Positions 53,866-62,056 are shown, numbered from the stretch's first letter. The stretch: 64,000 nt of DNA from Bradyrhizobium quebecense (GCF_013373795.3 NZ_CP088022.1:2542001-2606000); one strand, 5' to 3'. Numbers and translations: made by a program. Notes: a model not told the origin generated them from the sequence alone.

Positions 53866-56800
53866 TCTCGATCTCGGAGCCCTTCATTCGCCGGCCGGTG
53901 GGCACCACCTTGCTGGCGATCGGGCTGTTCCTGGTCGGGATCGTCGCCTACGAATTCCTGCCGGTGTCGTCGGTCCCGAATGTCGACTTCCCGACCATCA
54001 GGGTGTCGGCGTCGCGGCCCGGTGCCGATCCGTCGGTGATGGCCGCGACCGTCGCCGCGCCGCTGGAGCGCAAGCTTGGCACCATTTCGGGCGTCGACCA
54101 GATCACCTCGACGAGTTCGCTCGGCACCACCAGCATCCAGGTGCAGTTCTCGATCGGCCGCAATATCGACCGCGCCGCGCGCGATGTGCAGGCCGCGATC
54201 AATGCCTCGCTCGCCGATCTGCCGAGCGACCTGCCGTCGCTACCCAAGTTCCGCAAGGCCAATCCGGCCGCGGCACCCGTGTTCGTGCTGGCGCTGACCT
54301 CGAAGACGATCTCGACCAGCGCGATGTACGACGTCGCCGACACCGTGCTGGCGCAGCGCATCTCGCAGGTGCCGGGTGTCGGCGAGGTGACGGTCAGCGG
54401 CGCCGACCAGCCGGCGGTGCGCATTGCGCTCAATCCGGTGTCGCTGGCGAATGCCGGGATCGCGACCGACGACGTCCGGCTTGCGATCATCAATGCCAAT
54501 CCGCTGGGCCCGGTCGGCATCTTCAATGGCGACCGGCTGAGCGAGACGCTTTCGATCAACAAGCAGATGCGCACCGCGGCCGAGTTCCGCGACATCGTCA
54601 TCAAGAGCTCGAACGGCAATTTCGTCCGCCTCTCGGATGTTGCCGAGGTCGAGGATTCCGTCCGCAACTCGCGCTCGATCGCCTGGTTCAACAAGCAGCC
54701 CGCGGTGCTGATCCAGATCACCAAGCAGGGCGACGCCAACGTCATCGACACCGTCGACGGCGTTCGCAGGATGCTGCCGGAACTGAAGCAGTGGATCCCG
54801 GCCGGCGTCGAGATCTCGACCCTGGTCGATCGTACCGGAACGATCCGCGCCAGCGTCCAGGACATGCAGTTCACGCTGCTGGCGACCGCCATGCTGGTGA
54901 TGGTCGTGGTGTTCGTGTTCCTGCGCAGGATCGTACCGACGATCGCAGCCGGCGTTTCGGTGCCGCTGGCGCTGGCCGGCACCTGCGCCGGGATGTGGCT
55001 CGCCGGCTTCTCGATCGACAATCTGTCGCTGATGGCGCTCGCGATCTCCGTCGGCTTCGTGGTCGACGACGCTATCGTGATGATCGAGAACATGTACCGC
55101 AATCTCGAGCAGGGCATGGCGCCATATCCTGCCGCGGTCGAAGGCGCCAAGCAGATCGGCTTCACGGTGCTGTCGATCTCGCTGTCGCTGATCGCGGCCT
55201 TCACGCCGCTGATCTTCATGGACGGGATCGTCGGCCGCCTGCTGCGCGAATTCTCGCTGACCCTGACGTTTGCCATCATCGTGTCGACCCTGGTGTCGGT
55301 GACGATCACGCCGATGATCTGCGCGCACTACATCAAGGAGGCGACCTCGGATCGTGCCACCTGGTACGATCGCGTCATCGAGGGCACGCTGTCGCGCGTC
55401 GTGGCGTTCTATGCGTCGACCCTGCGCATCGTGCTCGGCTATCCCTTCCTGACCTTGGTGGTGTTCTTCGCCACCGTCGCGCTGACGGTGGTGCTGTACG
55501 TCAAGACGCCCAAGGCCTATTTCCCGACCGACGACAGCGGCTTCGTGATCGGGGCGACCCGCGCTTCCGCCGACATCTCGTTCCAATCGATGCTCGGTCT
55601 GCAGCAGCGGCTCGCCGACATCGTGATGGCGGACCCCGCGGTCGCTGGCATCGGCTCGTCGGTCGGCTCCGGCGGCGGCCCGGGCGGCGCCACCTCCAAC
55701 CGCGGCACCATGTTCATCAGCCTGAAGCCGCCGGAGGAGCGGGGAGGCCTGTCGACCGCGCAGGTGATCGATCGGCTGCGCCGCAATCTGTTCATGGTGC
55801 CGGGCATCCGCCTGTTCATGTTCGCCGCCCAGGATATCCGCACCGGCGGCCGGCAGAGCGATTCCGACTACCAGTACACGCTCGCCTCGACCGATCTCGA
55901 TCTGTTGCAGAAATGGGCGCCGCTCGTCGCCAAGCGCATGGAGACGGTGGAGGGCATCACCGATGTCTCCGCCGACCGCGATCCCGGCGGCTTGCAGCTC
56001 AACCTCGTGATCGACCGCAAGATCGCCTCCAGCCTCGGCGTCCGGGTGCAGGACATCGACAACGCGCTCAACAACGCGTTCTCGCAGCGGCAAATTTCGT
56101 ACATTTACACCCAGCGCAACCAGTACGTGGTGGTGCTGGAGATCGATCCGAAATTCCAGAGCGACCCGTCGAACCTCGAGCGCATCTATGTCGCCGGCGC
56201 CAATGACGTGCAGGTGCCGCTCTCGGCGCTCGTGCACTACCAGCGCGGACTGTCGGCGCTCGCGGTCTATCACTCCGGCGGCTTCCCCTCGACCACGGTG
56301 TCGTTCAACCTGCTGCCGGACGTGCCGCTGGAGGTCGCGACCACGAACATCCAGCAGGCGGTCGACGAACTGCATATGCCCGAGGGCATTCGCGGCAGCT
56401 TCGACGGCAATGCCGGCGACTTCAACAAGACCAGCGGGCGGCAGCCGCTGCTGATCCTCGGCGCGCTGGTCGCGATGTATATCGTGCTCGGCGTGCTCTA
56501 CGAGAGCCTGGCGCATCCGATCACGATCATCTCGACCTTGCCGTCGGCCGGGCTCGGCGCGTTGCTGGCGTTGCAGGTCACCAACACGCCGCTGACCGTG
56601 ATCGCCTTCGTCGGCATCATCCTGTTGATCGGCATCGTCAAGAAGAACGGCATCATGATGGTCGACTTCGCGCTCGAGGCCGAGCGGCATCAGGGCCTGT
56701 CGTCCCGGGATGCGATCTTCGAGGCCTGCCGGGCGCGCTTCCGCCCGATCCTGATGACGACGATGGCCGCGCTGTTCGCCGGCATTCCGCTGGTGATCGC

Positions 56801-56966
56801 GACCGGCCCGGGCACCGAGCTGCGGCGGCCGCTCGGCATCACCATCATCGGCGGCCTGTTCGTGTCGCAGATCCTGACGCTCTACACCACGCCGGTGATC
56901 TATCTCCTGATCGACCGGTTGCGCCGGCGCCCGTCGCCGTCAGGCGTGCACGCTCCTGCGGAATAG
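53862..56966 (+). CDS. mdtC: RND transporter, MdtC-like
   Basis: A 1034-residue pump starting with GTG in the overlap. Same family marks: EPFIRRPVGTTLLAIGLFLV, SVGFVVDDAIVMIENMYRN, GIVKKNGIMMVDFALEAER. It differs from MdtB throughout, as expected for the second subunit of a heteromeric pump. No two-component or TetR gene is beside the operon. Confidence 0.93.
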   Translation: MISISEPFIRRPVGTTLLAIGLFLVGIVAYEFLPVSSVPNVDFPTIRVSASRPGADPSVMAATVAAPLERKLGTISGVDQITSTSSLGTTSIQVQFSIGRNIDRAARDVQAAINASLADLPSDLPSLPKFRKANPAAAPVFVLALTSKTISTSAMYDVADTVLAQRISQVPGVGEVTVSGADQPAVRIALNPVSLANAGIATDDVRLAIINANPLGPVGIFNGDRLSETLSINKQMRTAAEFRDIVIKSSNGNFVRLSDVAEVEDSVRNSRSIAWFNKQPAVLIQITKQGDANVIDTVDGVRRMLPELKQWIPAGVEISTLVDRTGTIRASVQDMQFTLLATAMLVMVVVFVFLRRIVPTIAAGVSVPLALAGTCAGMWLAGFSIDNLSLMALAISVGFVVDDAIVMIENMYRNLEQGMAPYPAAVEGAKQIGFTVLSISLSLIAAFTPLIFMDGIVGRLLREFSLTLTFAIIVSTLVSVTITPMICAHYIKEATSDRATWYDRVIEGTLSRVVAFYASTLRIVLGYPFLTLVVFFATVALTVVLYVKTPKAYFPTDDSGFVIGATRASADISFQSMLGLQQRLADIVMADPAVAGIGSSVGSGGGPGGATSNRGTMFISLKPPEERGGLSTAQVIDRLRRNLFMVPGIRLFMFAAQDIRTGGRQSDSDYQYTLASTDLDLLQKWAPLVAKRMETVEGITDVSADRDPGGLQLNLVIDRKIASSLGVRVQDIDNALNNAFSQRQISYIYTQRNQYVVVLEIDPKFQSDPSNLERIYVAGANDVQVPLSALVHYQRGLSALAVYHSGGFPSTTVSFNLLPDVPLEVATTNIQQAVDELHMPEGIRGSFDGNAGDFNKTSGRQPLLILGALVAMYIVLGVLYESLAHPITIISTLPSAGLGALLALQVTNTPLTVIAFVGIILLIGIVKKNGIMMVDFALEAERHQGLSSRDAIFEACRARFRPILMTTMAALFAGIPLVIATGPGTELRRPLGITIIGGLFVSQILTLYTTPVIYLLIDRLRRRPSPSGVHAPAE

Positions 56967-57003
56967 GTTGGATTGAACGGCTTCGCACGCGTATAGCGAA
57001 GCG

Positions 57004-57729
57004 ATGTCCGAACCGACCGAAGCAAAGACCGAACTTGCCACCGAGATCCCGGCGTGTCCGCATTGCGGCAAGCCGATGCCGCTGTGCATCTGCGACAGCG
57101 TCACGCCGATCAAAAGCCGGATTCAGCTCCTGATCCTGCAGCACCCGCAGGAGCAGGACAGGGCGCTCGGTACGGCGCGGCTCACCGCACGGCACTTTGA
57201 GAATGCGGTGGTGCGGATCGGACTGTCCTGGCCGAGCCTTGCCAAGGCGCTCGGCCGGCCGGTAGCCGATCCGTCGCGCTGGGCGGTGCTCTATCTCGGC
57301 TCGGCCAAGGTCGAGGATCTCGATACCGACGCCGAGATCGTTGCGATCAACCGCAAGGGTCAGTTGGAGCCGCACCAGCGCGCGATCCTCTCCGACATCG
57401 AGGGCATCGTGCTGCTCGACGGCACCTGGAGCCAGGCAAAGGCGCTGTGGTGGCGCAACGCCTGGATGCTGAAGTGCCAGCGGGTGATTCTCGGGCCGAA
57501 ACGGCCCTCGCTGTACGGCAAGCTGCGCCGGGAACCGCGGCGCGACGGCCTGTCCACCATCGAGGCGGCCGCGATCCTGCTGGCCGGGCTGGAAAAGCGG
57601 CCGGATATCGCGGCAACGTTAACTGATAGTTTCGAGCGGATGCTGGCGAGATTCCGCGAAGTGCAGGCCGAAATGCCGGAATTGGCGCCAAAACCGAAGA
57701 AGCGGGACTTCCGGAAGCGCCGACGTTAG
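57004..57729 (+). CDS. DTW-domain tRNA-uridine aminocarboxypropyltransferase
   Basis: A 241-residue protein. CPHC...LCIC (Cys18, 21, 28, 30) is the family's zinc knuckle, and LDGTWSQAK (Asp139 to Trp142) is the DTW signature in DGTW form. Members transfer the acp group from SAM to a tRNA uridine (acp3U). The C-terminus is basic, fit for RNA binding. It stands 37 bases after the efflux operon. Confidence 0.88.
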   Translation: MSEPTEAKTELATEIPACPHCGKPMPLCICDSVTPIKSRIQLLILQHPQEQDRALGTARLTARHFENAVVRIGLSWPSLAKALGRPVADPSRWAVLYLGSAKVEDLDTDAEIVAINRKGQLEPHQRAILSDIEGIVLLDGTWSQAKALWWRNAWMLKCQRVILGPKRPSLYGKLRREPRRDGLSTIEAAAILLAGLEKRPDIAATLTDSFERMLARFREVQAEMPELAPKPKKRDFRKRRR

Positions 57730-57784
57730 CTGTCCGGCTTGGTTGCCTATCGCAGTGAGGGCGTATATGAAGTGCGCCGCAAGG

Positions 57785-57858
57785 GGCCACGTGGCGGAGT
57801 GGTTACGCAACGGTCTGCAAAACCGTGCACTCGGGTTCGAGCCCCGACGTGGCCTCCA
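57785..57858 (+). tRNA. tRNA-Cys (anticodon GCA), prophage attachment site
   Basis: Acceptor GGCCACG pairs with CGTGGCC; loop CTGCAAA gives anticodon GCA; T arm has GGTTCGAGCCC; CCA is encoded. The integrase gene runs antisense into it and stops at 57803, so the element has integrated here and the tRNA 3' part is the likely attachment core. The other boundary is outside the window. Confidence 0.97.
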
Positions 57859-58948
57859 ACGCATTGATTTCATTCACACCACTGCGGACTCGGAAGCGCA
57901 CCACAGTGCCCTTTGGCCCCTCGTCCCCGCACATGCGGGAGGTTTTCTTAGCAGCCTCTGCGTGCATGGTGCTGTTGACGTGGGTGTAGCGCAGCATGGT
58001 CGTGGGGCTCGTCCAGCCCAGCATTTGCATGACGATAGCGGGCAAAACGCCTTCCTGCAGAAGTCGCGTGGCGCGTGTATGGCGCAGCGAGTGCAGCACC
58101 AGCTCGGCTGAGCCCCCGCACTTTTCCACCGCCGTCTTGAAATGCCTTCGCAATAGGTAATCATTCGGCAGGCCTGTTCCCGCGATCAGGACGCGCAGCT
58201 CCCGGGCCAGCTCAGGGTGCAGATAGACCTCTCGAGCCTTGCCCGTCTTGGTCTGGCGCGCGTGCAGCCTGATCCACTCGTCGCCGATCTGCTCAGGGGC
58301 GAGCACGTACAGCTCACCGAGGCGCATCCCTGTCTCGATCAGGACGCGCACGCACAGGGCCTCCGAGGACCACCCAGCGCTCGCCATGGCGCTGAGGACC
58401 GCATCCTCCAGCTCGGGCGCGACTATCTCAGTGCGCTCACCGTCCTCGTCCTGCAGCGGCACCACTGGCCTGCCCATGATGAACCCACGAGCACTCGCGA
58501 AGCTCAGGACCGCCGAGGCCAGCGTGAGGTACCGATTGATGGTGCCATTGGCGAGCGTGTCGCGGCCCTGATAGCCCGGGCGCTTCTGGAGGTACTCGAC
58601 CACTTTGTCCAATTCCTGGGTGCCGACCATTGAGATGTCGAGGTCTCCTAGGCGGTCGATCACGAGGTCTAGGCGCTGGCGTCTGGAGCTGTCGCGGCCC
58701 CGCTTCCACTTGCCCTTGCGCGGCCCGCCAGCGTCCCAGCACAGCTCGGCAACCTCTCGGAACGTCGTGCCCGTGCCCTTCACCTTGGCGTGGTGCGGCG
58801 GCTCGGTGCCAGTGGCGCGCACGTAGGCCTCGTAACCATCCGCCTCTTGCATGGTCGGGAAGGGCTGCTTGTAGCGCTGGCCCTTGAAGACGAAGTCTGC
58901 ATACCACTGGCCGGTCAGCTTGCCCTTGCGCTTCTCAGGATACGCCAT
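57803..58948 (-). CDS. int: Tyrosine-recombinase prophage integrase
   Basis: A 381-residue integrase. Catalytic residues are visible: Arg209 (ETGMRLGEL), a Lys in RQTKTGK (231-237), HSLRHTR (His287, Arg290), Trp312 in LGWTS and Tyr321 in LRYTH. ATG 58948 follows GGAG by nine bases; a longer frame reaches 59134 but overlaps a small gene. The last 17 residues (EATSGLEPECTVLQ...) and the stop are encoded by the antisense strand of tRNA-Cys. Confidence 0.95.
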   Translation of the reverse strand: MAYPEKRKGKLTGQWYADFVFKGQRYKQPFPTMQEADGYEAYVRATGTEPPHHAKVKGTGTTFREVAELCWDAGGPRKGKWKRGRDSSRRQRLDLVIDRLGDLDISMVGTQELDKVVEYLQKRPGYQGRDTLANGTINRYLTLASAVLSFASARGFIMGRPVVPLQDEDGERTEIVAPELEDAVLSAMASAGWSSEALCVRVLIETGMRLGELYVLAPEQIGDEWIRLHARQTKTGKAREVYLHPELARELRVLIAGTGLPNDYLLRRHFKTAVEKCGGSAELVLHSLRHTRATRLLQEGVLPAIVMQMLGWTSPTTMLRYTHVNSTMHAEAAKKTSRMCGDEGPKGTVVRFRVRSGVNEINALEATSGLEPECTVLQTVA

Positions 58949-58952
58949 GTTC

Positions 58953-59129
58953 TCAGGCTCCATCGCCGACGAGTTTGTTGTAGCGGTCGCGCCAGTACCC
59001 GCTCTTTTCATAGAGCTTCTGAGCCTTGTCCATGTCACCGCGCTCCTCAGCCTCGTTGGCGTCAGCGAGGTGACGGCTGCAGCGCTCGTGCGCCTCTGTG
59101 ATGCGCTCCTGTAGGGTTTTGGCCGACAT
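58953..59129 (-). CDS. 58-residue protein upstream of the integrase
   Basis: Begins MSAKTLQERITEAHERC and continues as charged helices (ANEAEERGDMDKAQKLYEKS), ending LVGDGA. Its stop lies four bases before the integrase ATG and its last codons carry the integrase ribosome site, so the two are coupled. The small size, charge and position are those of phage excisionases or integrase-coupled regulators, but no HTH is clear. Confidence 0.6.
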   Translation of the reverse strand: MSAKTLQERITEAHERCSRHLADANEAEERGDMDKAQKLYEKSGYWRDRYNKLVGDGA

Positions 59130-59166
59130 GTCATCAGTCTCCGATTGTAATCAGTCTGGACGTGCG

Positions 59167-59185
59167 AAAGAGCCCCGTAGGGCTC
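59167..59185 (-). terminator. Hairpin terminator after the small lipoprotein gene
   Basis: On the minus strand GAGCCC, loop TACG, GGGCTC, then TTT. It separates the tiny-gene series from the integrase unit. The T run is short, so termination may be partial. Confidence 0.55.
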
Positions 59186-59191
59186 CAGCGT

Positions 59192-59332
59192 CTACTCGTG
59201 AACGATGATGACCGTGGGTGTCTTGGGCGCATCCCGCAAGCTCTGGCTCGCGCGCGACATGCGAGCCCCTAGGTCATCAGTTTGGCACCCACTGAGCATC
59301 AGTGCAGCCAGCAACAGGCACGTGCGGATCAT
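59192..59332 (-). CDS. 46-residue phage lipoprotein
   Basis: MIRTCLLLAALMLSGC is a clear lipoprotein signal with the lipobox cysteine at residue 16; a short polar tail follows. The ATG overlaps the stop of the winged-helix gene (ATGA). A very small lipoprotein could be an outer spanin or an exclusion protein. No inner spanin is visible beside it. Confidence 0.6.
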   Translation of the reverse strand: MIRTCLLLAALMLSGCQTDDLGARMSRASQSLRDAPKTPTVIIVHE

Positions 59333-59763
59333 GACTTGGACTTCCTGCCCGCGAGGGCGCGATAGACCGCAGTGGCGAGCGCAACGCCCTTAGGCGTCAA
59401 GAACACCTGATGCTGCCTGCGGTTCATGGGGTTAGGCTTCGTGTACACAAGCCCGAGGCCGGGCTCGTGACGTCTGTTCAGCTCGCCGAGGTCGAGCATG
59501 TGGCGCGTCATGACAGCTGGGTTAGCGCCTGCCTTGCGCGCGTACTCGCCCACGCCGAGGCCTTCCTCTTCCGCGACCATGAGGAAGGTGGAGGCCTGCT
59601 GCAGCGGCATGATCGAGTAGACAGCCTTGAAGGGCTCTAGGGCCGTGAGGAGAATTCGCTGAGCCTCGCGGACCTCTTCGTTGAGTGTCGAGCGCGTGAC
59701 CATACGAGATGACACTCCAAGGTTAGGGCGGCTGATAGACGGGGTGTGCGTGTGTAGTGTCAT
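59329..59763 (-). CDS. Winged-helix (MarR-like) phage regulator
   Basis: A 144-residue protein; ATG 59763 has AGGGAG eight bases before it. QASTFLMVAEEEGLGVGEYARKAGANPAVMTRHMLDLGEL is a winged-helix core and YTKPNPMNRRQHQVFLTPKG the wing plus following helix, as in MarR proteins. It is the only recognisable DNA-binding protein in the visible part of this element and a candidate for its repressor. Confidence 0.7.
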   Translation of the reverse strand: MTLHTHTPSISRPNLGVSSRMVTRSTLNEEVREAQRILLTALEPFKAVYSIMPLQQASTFLMVAEEEGLGVGEYARKAGANPAVMTRHMLDLGELNRRHEPGLGLVYTKPNPMNRRQHQVFLTPKGVALATAVYRALAGRKSKS

Positions 59764-59784
59764 ACTCAAACTCCCTTTAAAGGC

Positions 59785-59907
59785 CTATGCGACAAATCTC
59801 ACTATCAACAGCGAAGCTGTAATAAGCACCGCCCCAGCACACCCGCATTCCAGAGCTACTGCGGTAATTCCCGCACTCAGGAACACGAGTGAGACAACTA
59901 TGAGCAT
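59785..59907 (-). CDS. 40-residue membrane protein
   Basis: Strong ribosome site AGGAGG seven bases before the ATG. The product is almost wholly hydrophobic (MLIVVSLVFLSAGITAVALE, then AGAVLITASLLIV) with two close cysteines. Overlaps the upstream gene by ten bases. Could be a holin or inhibitor; unproven. Confidence 0.6.
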   Translation of the reverse strand: MLIVVSLVFLSAGITAVALECGCAGAVLITASLLIVRFVA

Positions 59908-60278
59908 AGTCTTACCTCCTGTGAAGAGTACGGAACGGGAACTGAGCCTTGGTGTCCTGAAATAAGTTTCACATTGGGTAAATGTTCCAAGGATGCCGTA
60001 GCCTCCTCGGTCTCGAATGGTACTAGCGAGAACCCGTTGTCCCAAAGGCGCAAGCCCGGGAGGACCACGTCTAGTCGTATCTCCACCTCGCCACTGATGT
60101 TGCACACGTGCACCACGGATGCCGTGAGGCCCGCAGGCACTATAGATAAAGGCATTAGGTCAATCGCGCGGGTGGTGCGGAAGCGTTCGCCCACGCGTAC
60201 GTTAGATGTCTCATGGCTGGGAATTAGAACGCTGGTCAGCCCACCAACCAACGTCAACTGAAGAGCCCGTCGTGTCAT
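59898..60278 (-). CDS. Hypothetical exported phage protein
   Basis: A 126-residue protein starting MTRRALQLTLVGGLTSVLI, which looks like a weak signal peptide, followed by a beta-rich domain (ASVVHVCNISGEVEIRLDVV). No family recognised. It lies in the tiny-gene series; the 113 bases upstream of it are without a gene. Confidence 0.55.
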   Translation of the reverse strand: MTRRALQLTLVGGLTSVLIPSHETSNVRVGERFRTTRAIDLMPLSIVPAGLTASVVHVCNISGEVEIRLDVVLPGLRLWDNGFSLVPFETEEATASLEHLPNVKLISGHQGSVPVPYSSQEVRLCS

Positions 60279-60391
60279 CTAGCCCACTGCTTTCATGTCT
60301 AAACAATTACAACTACTAACCTATGCCGCAAGCTTCTATACCTGGGCAAGAGACAAACGCGTCTTCCCGGAGCAATACGGACACTGTGACA

Positions 60392-60544
60392 CTAAGGCCT
60401 CAGTTCCCTCAATTTCGCTTCAATAGCGAGGCGCTCCTTATCGACCTTGAAGCCCGCGCGTTCACTGGCCCGCAAGCGCAACAGCTCGTGCTCGTAAAAC
60501 CAGGATTGGGATTGCTCTGGGGTCTTGGGGTCTCGGAAGCCCAT
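60392..60544 (-). CDS. 50-residue charged helical protein
   Basis: The ATG overlaps the stop of the upstream minigene by one base (TAATG). The protein is rich in Glu, Arg and Leu (FYEHELLRLRASERAGFKVD) and probably one long helix. Tight coupling to its neighbours supports it as real; function unknown. Confidence 0.55.
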   Translation of the reverse strand: MGFRDPKTPEQSQSWFYEHELLRLRASERAGFKVDKERLAIEAKLRELRP

Positions 60545-60636
60545 TAGTGCACCAGCACGATGTAGAAGAGCAGGGCGAACGCTAGGCCGCTTCCGAAGCT
60601 CGCGCACGCAAGGTGTGCCAATCGTGTATCTCGCAT
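60544..60636 (-). CDS. 30-residue membrane miniprotein
   Basis: GAGGAG lies before the ATG. The product begins MRDTRLAHLACAS and has one membrane helix (SGLAFALLFYIVLV). It is coupled to genes on both sides. Confidence 0.5.
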   Translation of the reverse strand: MRDTRLAHLACASFGSGLAFALLFYIVLVH

Positions 60637-60646
60637 CTTACGCTCC

Positions 60647-60760
60647 TCAAAGCTTGATGGTGTCTAGAACGGATTGTGCATCGAGCGCGGCGTAGTGATA
60701 CATCGCGTCCGTGATGATTTCGTCCCACATCGTGGTCCAGAAGTTGTTCCAGAAGATCAT
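60647..60760 (-). CDS. 37-residue protein, Trp-rich
   Basis: AGGAG precedes the ATG by eight bases. The product starts MIFWNNFWTTMWDEI, with three Trp in the first 12 residues, and continues as a helix. Its stop overlaps the ribosome site of the next gene. Function unknown; a membrane-surface peptide is possible. Confidence 0.5.
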   Translation of the reverse strand: MIFWNNFWTTMWDEIITDAMYHYAALDAQSVLDTIKL

Positions 60761-60783
60761 TACAGGCTCCTAGTGTCACTGAT

Positions 60784-60835
60784 GCCCATCATCAGGCCGC
60801 GCGATACGCGACGACGCCCGAAGGCGTTTCGGGCT
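60784..60835 (-). terminator. Hairpin region after the 125-residue gene, repeat copy B
   Basis: GCCCGAA (60816-60822) and TTCGGGC (60828-60834) form a stem directly after the stop codon; a second stem CATCAG/CTGATG lies at its outer end. The same 52-base block, with a few changes, occurs at 61410-61460. Confidence 0.6.
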
Positions 60836-61212
60836 CAGACGGCTTGCAGAACAGTGAAGCCAGCGGCCTGCGCAGCACCGTCCCAACGGTGACCGCCGTC
60901 CTTCGCCAGCGCCCCGCGCAGGGCGTCGTATTCCGCCACCTCGCTTGCGAGCCAGCGGTTGACGTCAAGACCATCCTTGATGCGAGACACAGCGGACGAC
61001 ACTGCGGCCGTGTGCTTGTCGTAACCACCGCCAGCGGCAAAGCCGCGCACCATCTCAGAGCCAAAGATGTGCACGTAGGCATAGAGCCTGCCTGCGCCGT
61101 CGCGGGGATACTTGAAGGCAACCGAGGCAACGCGCGCCCCTTGCTTGTTCAGGATCACGTATGCGGACACGTTGGCGAAGGCTGCGCGGTGCTGATCGTA
61201 AATCTTTGTCAT
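60835..61212 (-). CDS. Hypothetical phage protein, 125 residues
   Basis: Start ATG 61212 with AAGGGA before it. The protein has an alpha/beta look (NVSAYVILNKQGARVASVAF; then YAYVHIFGSEMVRGFAAGGG). No family recognised. It is the second gene of module copy B (mini-gene, leader, gene, hairpin). Confidence 0.6.
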   Translation of the reverse strand: MTKIYDQHRAAFANVSAYVILNKQGARVASVAFKYPRDGAGRLYAYVHIFGSEMVRGFAAGGGYDKHTAAVSSAVSRIKDGLDVNRWLASEVAEYDALRGALAKDGGHRWDGAAQAAGFTVLQAV

Positions 61213-61262
61213 GGTCGTATTCCCTTGCAATTGTAATCGGTGGAGACAAACGAGTGACGGGC

Positions 61263-61370
61263 TTAGGCAACCGCGAACATGTCCGGGCGAAGCCGTGCGA
61301 CCTTGAAGGCCATTTGATCGGCGCAGATTTGCGCACAGAGCTTGCTGGTGAATGTCTTATCGGTGCTCAT
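61263..61370 (-). CDS. 35-residue Cys-containing miniprotein, paralogue B
   Basis: TAGGAGG ten bases before ATG gives a very strong ribosome site. The core TSKLCAQICADQMA and the ending RPDMFAVA are shared almost exactly with the C-terminus of the protein encoded at 61714-61935. The two cysteines in C-A-Q-I-C could bind metal or form a bond. Function unknown. Confidence 0.65.
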   Translation of the reverse strand: MSTDKTFTSKLCAQICADQMAFKVARLRPDMFAVA

Positions 61371-61409
61371 GACTGCAAAGCCTCCTAGTCGGATTGTGCT
61401 GATATGATC

Positions 61410-61460
61410 GCCCATCATCAGACCGCGCATCACGCGGTGACGCCCGAAGGCGTTTCGGGC
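61410..61460 (-). terminator. Hairpin region after the 67-residue gene, repeat copy A
   Basis: GCCCGAA (61442-61448) and TTCGGGC (61454-61460) form a stem that touches the stop codon. The flanking sequence matches 60784-60835 with about eight changes, so module and terminator were duplicated together. Confidence 0.6.
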
Positions 61461-61663
61461 TACTTGCTATCCGTGCAGATCAGGCGCGCACACTGGAGAA
61501 GGCCGCGCGCGTCAGCGTCCCAAGCCTTGGCCGTGACACGGTCCTGAAAGTTCGCCCGGATGTAATCGGCCTTCTCTGAGCAGATCAGCGAGAGGCCCGC
61601 GACCACGTGAGTGAGCCCGTGGCGGTCAATCATCTCTTCAAGCGCTGTAGTGATGTCCTGCAT
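61460..61663 (-). CDS. Hypothetical phage protein, 67 residues
   Basis: ATG 61663 is preceded by the leader CAATTGCAAGGGAATAC, which also precedes the 125-residue gene. The protein is helical (MQDITTALEEMIDRHGLTHV) with two cysteines near its C-terminus. Not similar to the 125-residue protein despite the shared leader. Confidence 0.6.
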   Translation of the reverse strand: MQDITTALEEMIDRHGLTHVVAGLSLICSEKADYIRANFQDRVTAKAWDADARGLLQCARLICTDSK

Positions 61664-61713
61664 TGTGGTATTCCCTTGCAATTGTAATCGGTTGAGACAA
61701 ACGAGTGACGGGC

Positions 61714-61935
61714 TTAGGCAACAGCGAACATGTCCGGGCGAAGCGTCGCGACCTTGTGCGCCATTTGATCGGCGCAGATTTGCGCACAGAGCTTGCTGGT
61801 GAACGTTGACGTTTCGAGGCGCGCGCCCTTCGGGCAATAGCTGCCGACCATGCGGCCCATCACACCGCGCACGGTGATCATGGGAATGAAGGAAGAGCCG
61901 AGGGACTTGACGGTTGCATGAAGGCGGAAGGTCAT
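61714..61935 (-). CDS. 73-residue protein with shared C-terminal mini-domain, paralogue A
   Basis: ATG 61935 follows TTAGGAGC. The first 40 residues (MTFRLHATVKSLGSSFIPMI) look like a small beta domain; the last 30 (FTSKLCAQICADQMAHKVAT...) match the 35-residue protein at 61263. So the mini-gene is either a cut-down copy or this one is a fusion. First gene after the leftward promoter. Confidence 0.65.
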   Translation of the reverse strand: MTFRLHATVKSLGSSFIPMITVRGVMGRMVGSYCPKGARLETSTFTSKLCAQICADQMAHKVATLRPDMFAVA

Positions 61936-61979
61936 TGGTGCTCCTAAGAGTGTCCTGGTTGGCGTCAGCGCCTGTCCCC

Positions 61980-62008
61980 ATATGAGGCCCAGTGTGACCG
62001 TTTGGCAA
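61980..62008 (-). promoter_or_regulatory. Candidate sigma-70 promoter of the leftward phage genes
   Basis: On the minus strand TTGCCA (-35, 62008-62003), 17 bases, TCATAT (-10, 61985-61980). It lies about 45 bases before the first gene of the leftward series. Confidence 0.5.
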
Positions 62009-62039
62009 TGGGTAATTGATGACAATGGACATATTTAGG

Positions 62040-62056
62040 TGCGACAGATTGTCGCA
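62040..62056. promoter_or_regulatory. Palindromic operator candidate
   Basis: TGCGACA, spacer GAT, TGTCGCA: a perfect 7-base inverted repeat 32 bases upstream of the -35 of the leftward promoter. A repressor site is likely from form and place; the winged-helix protein encoded at 59329 is a candidate binder. Confidence 0.55.

Noticed and set aside
53768..56206. An 812-codon plus-strand frame overlapping mdtB and mdtC
   Set aside because: Out-of-frame reading of mdtC; the true product in the other frame has all RND motifs.
59803..59812. CTCACTATC as another T7-like promoter
   Set aside because: It lies on the strand opposite to the surrounding genes, lacks the flanks shared by the two copies in the tandem repeat, and is within a coding region.
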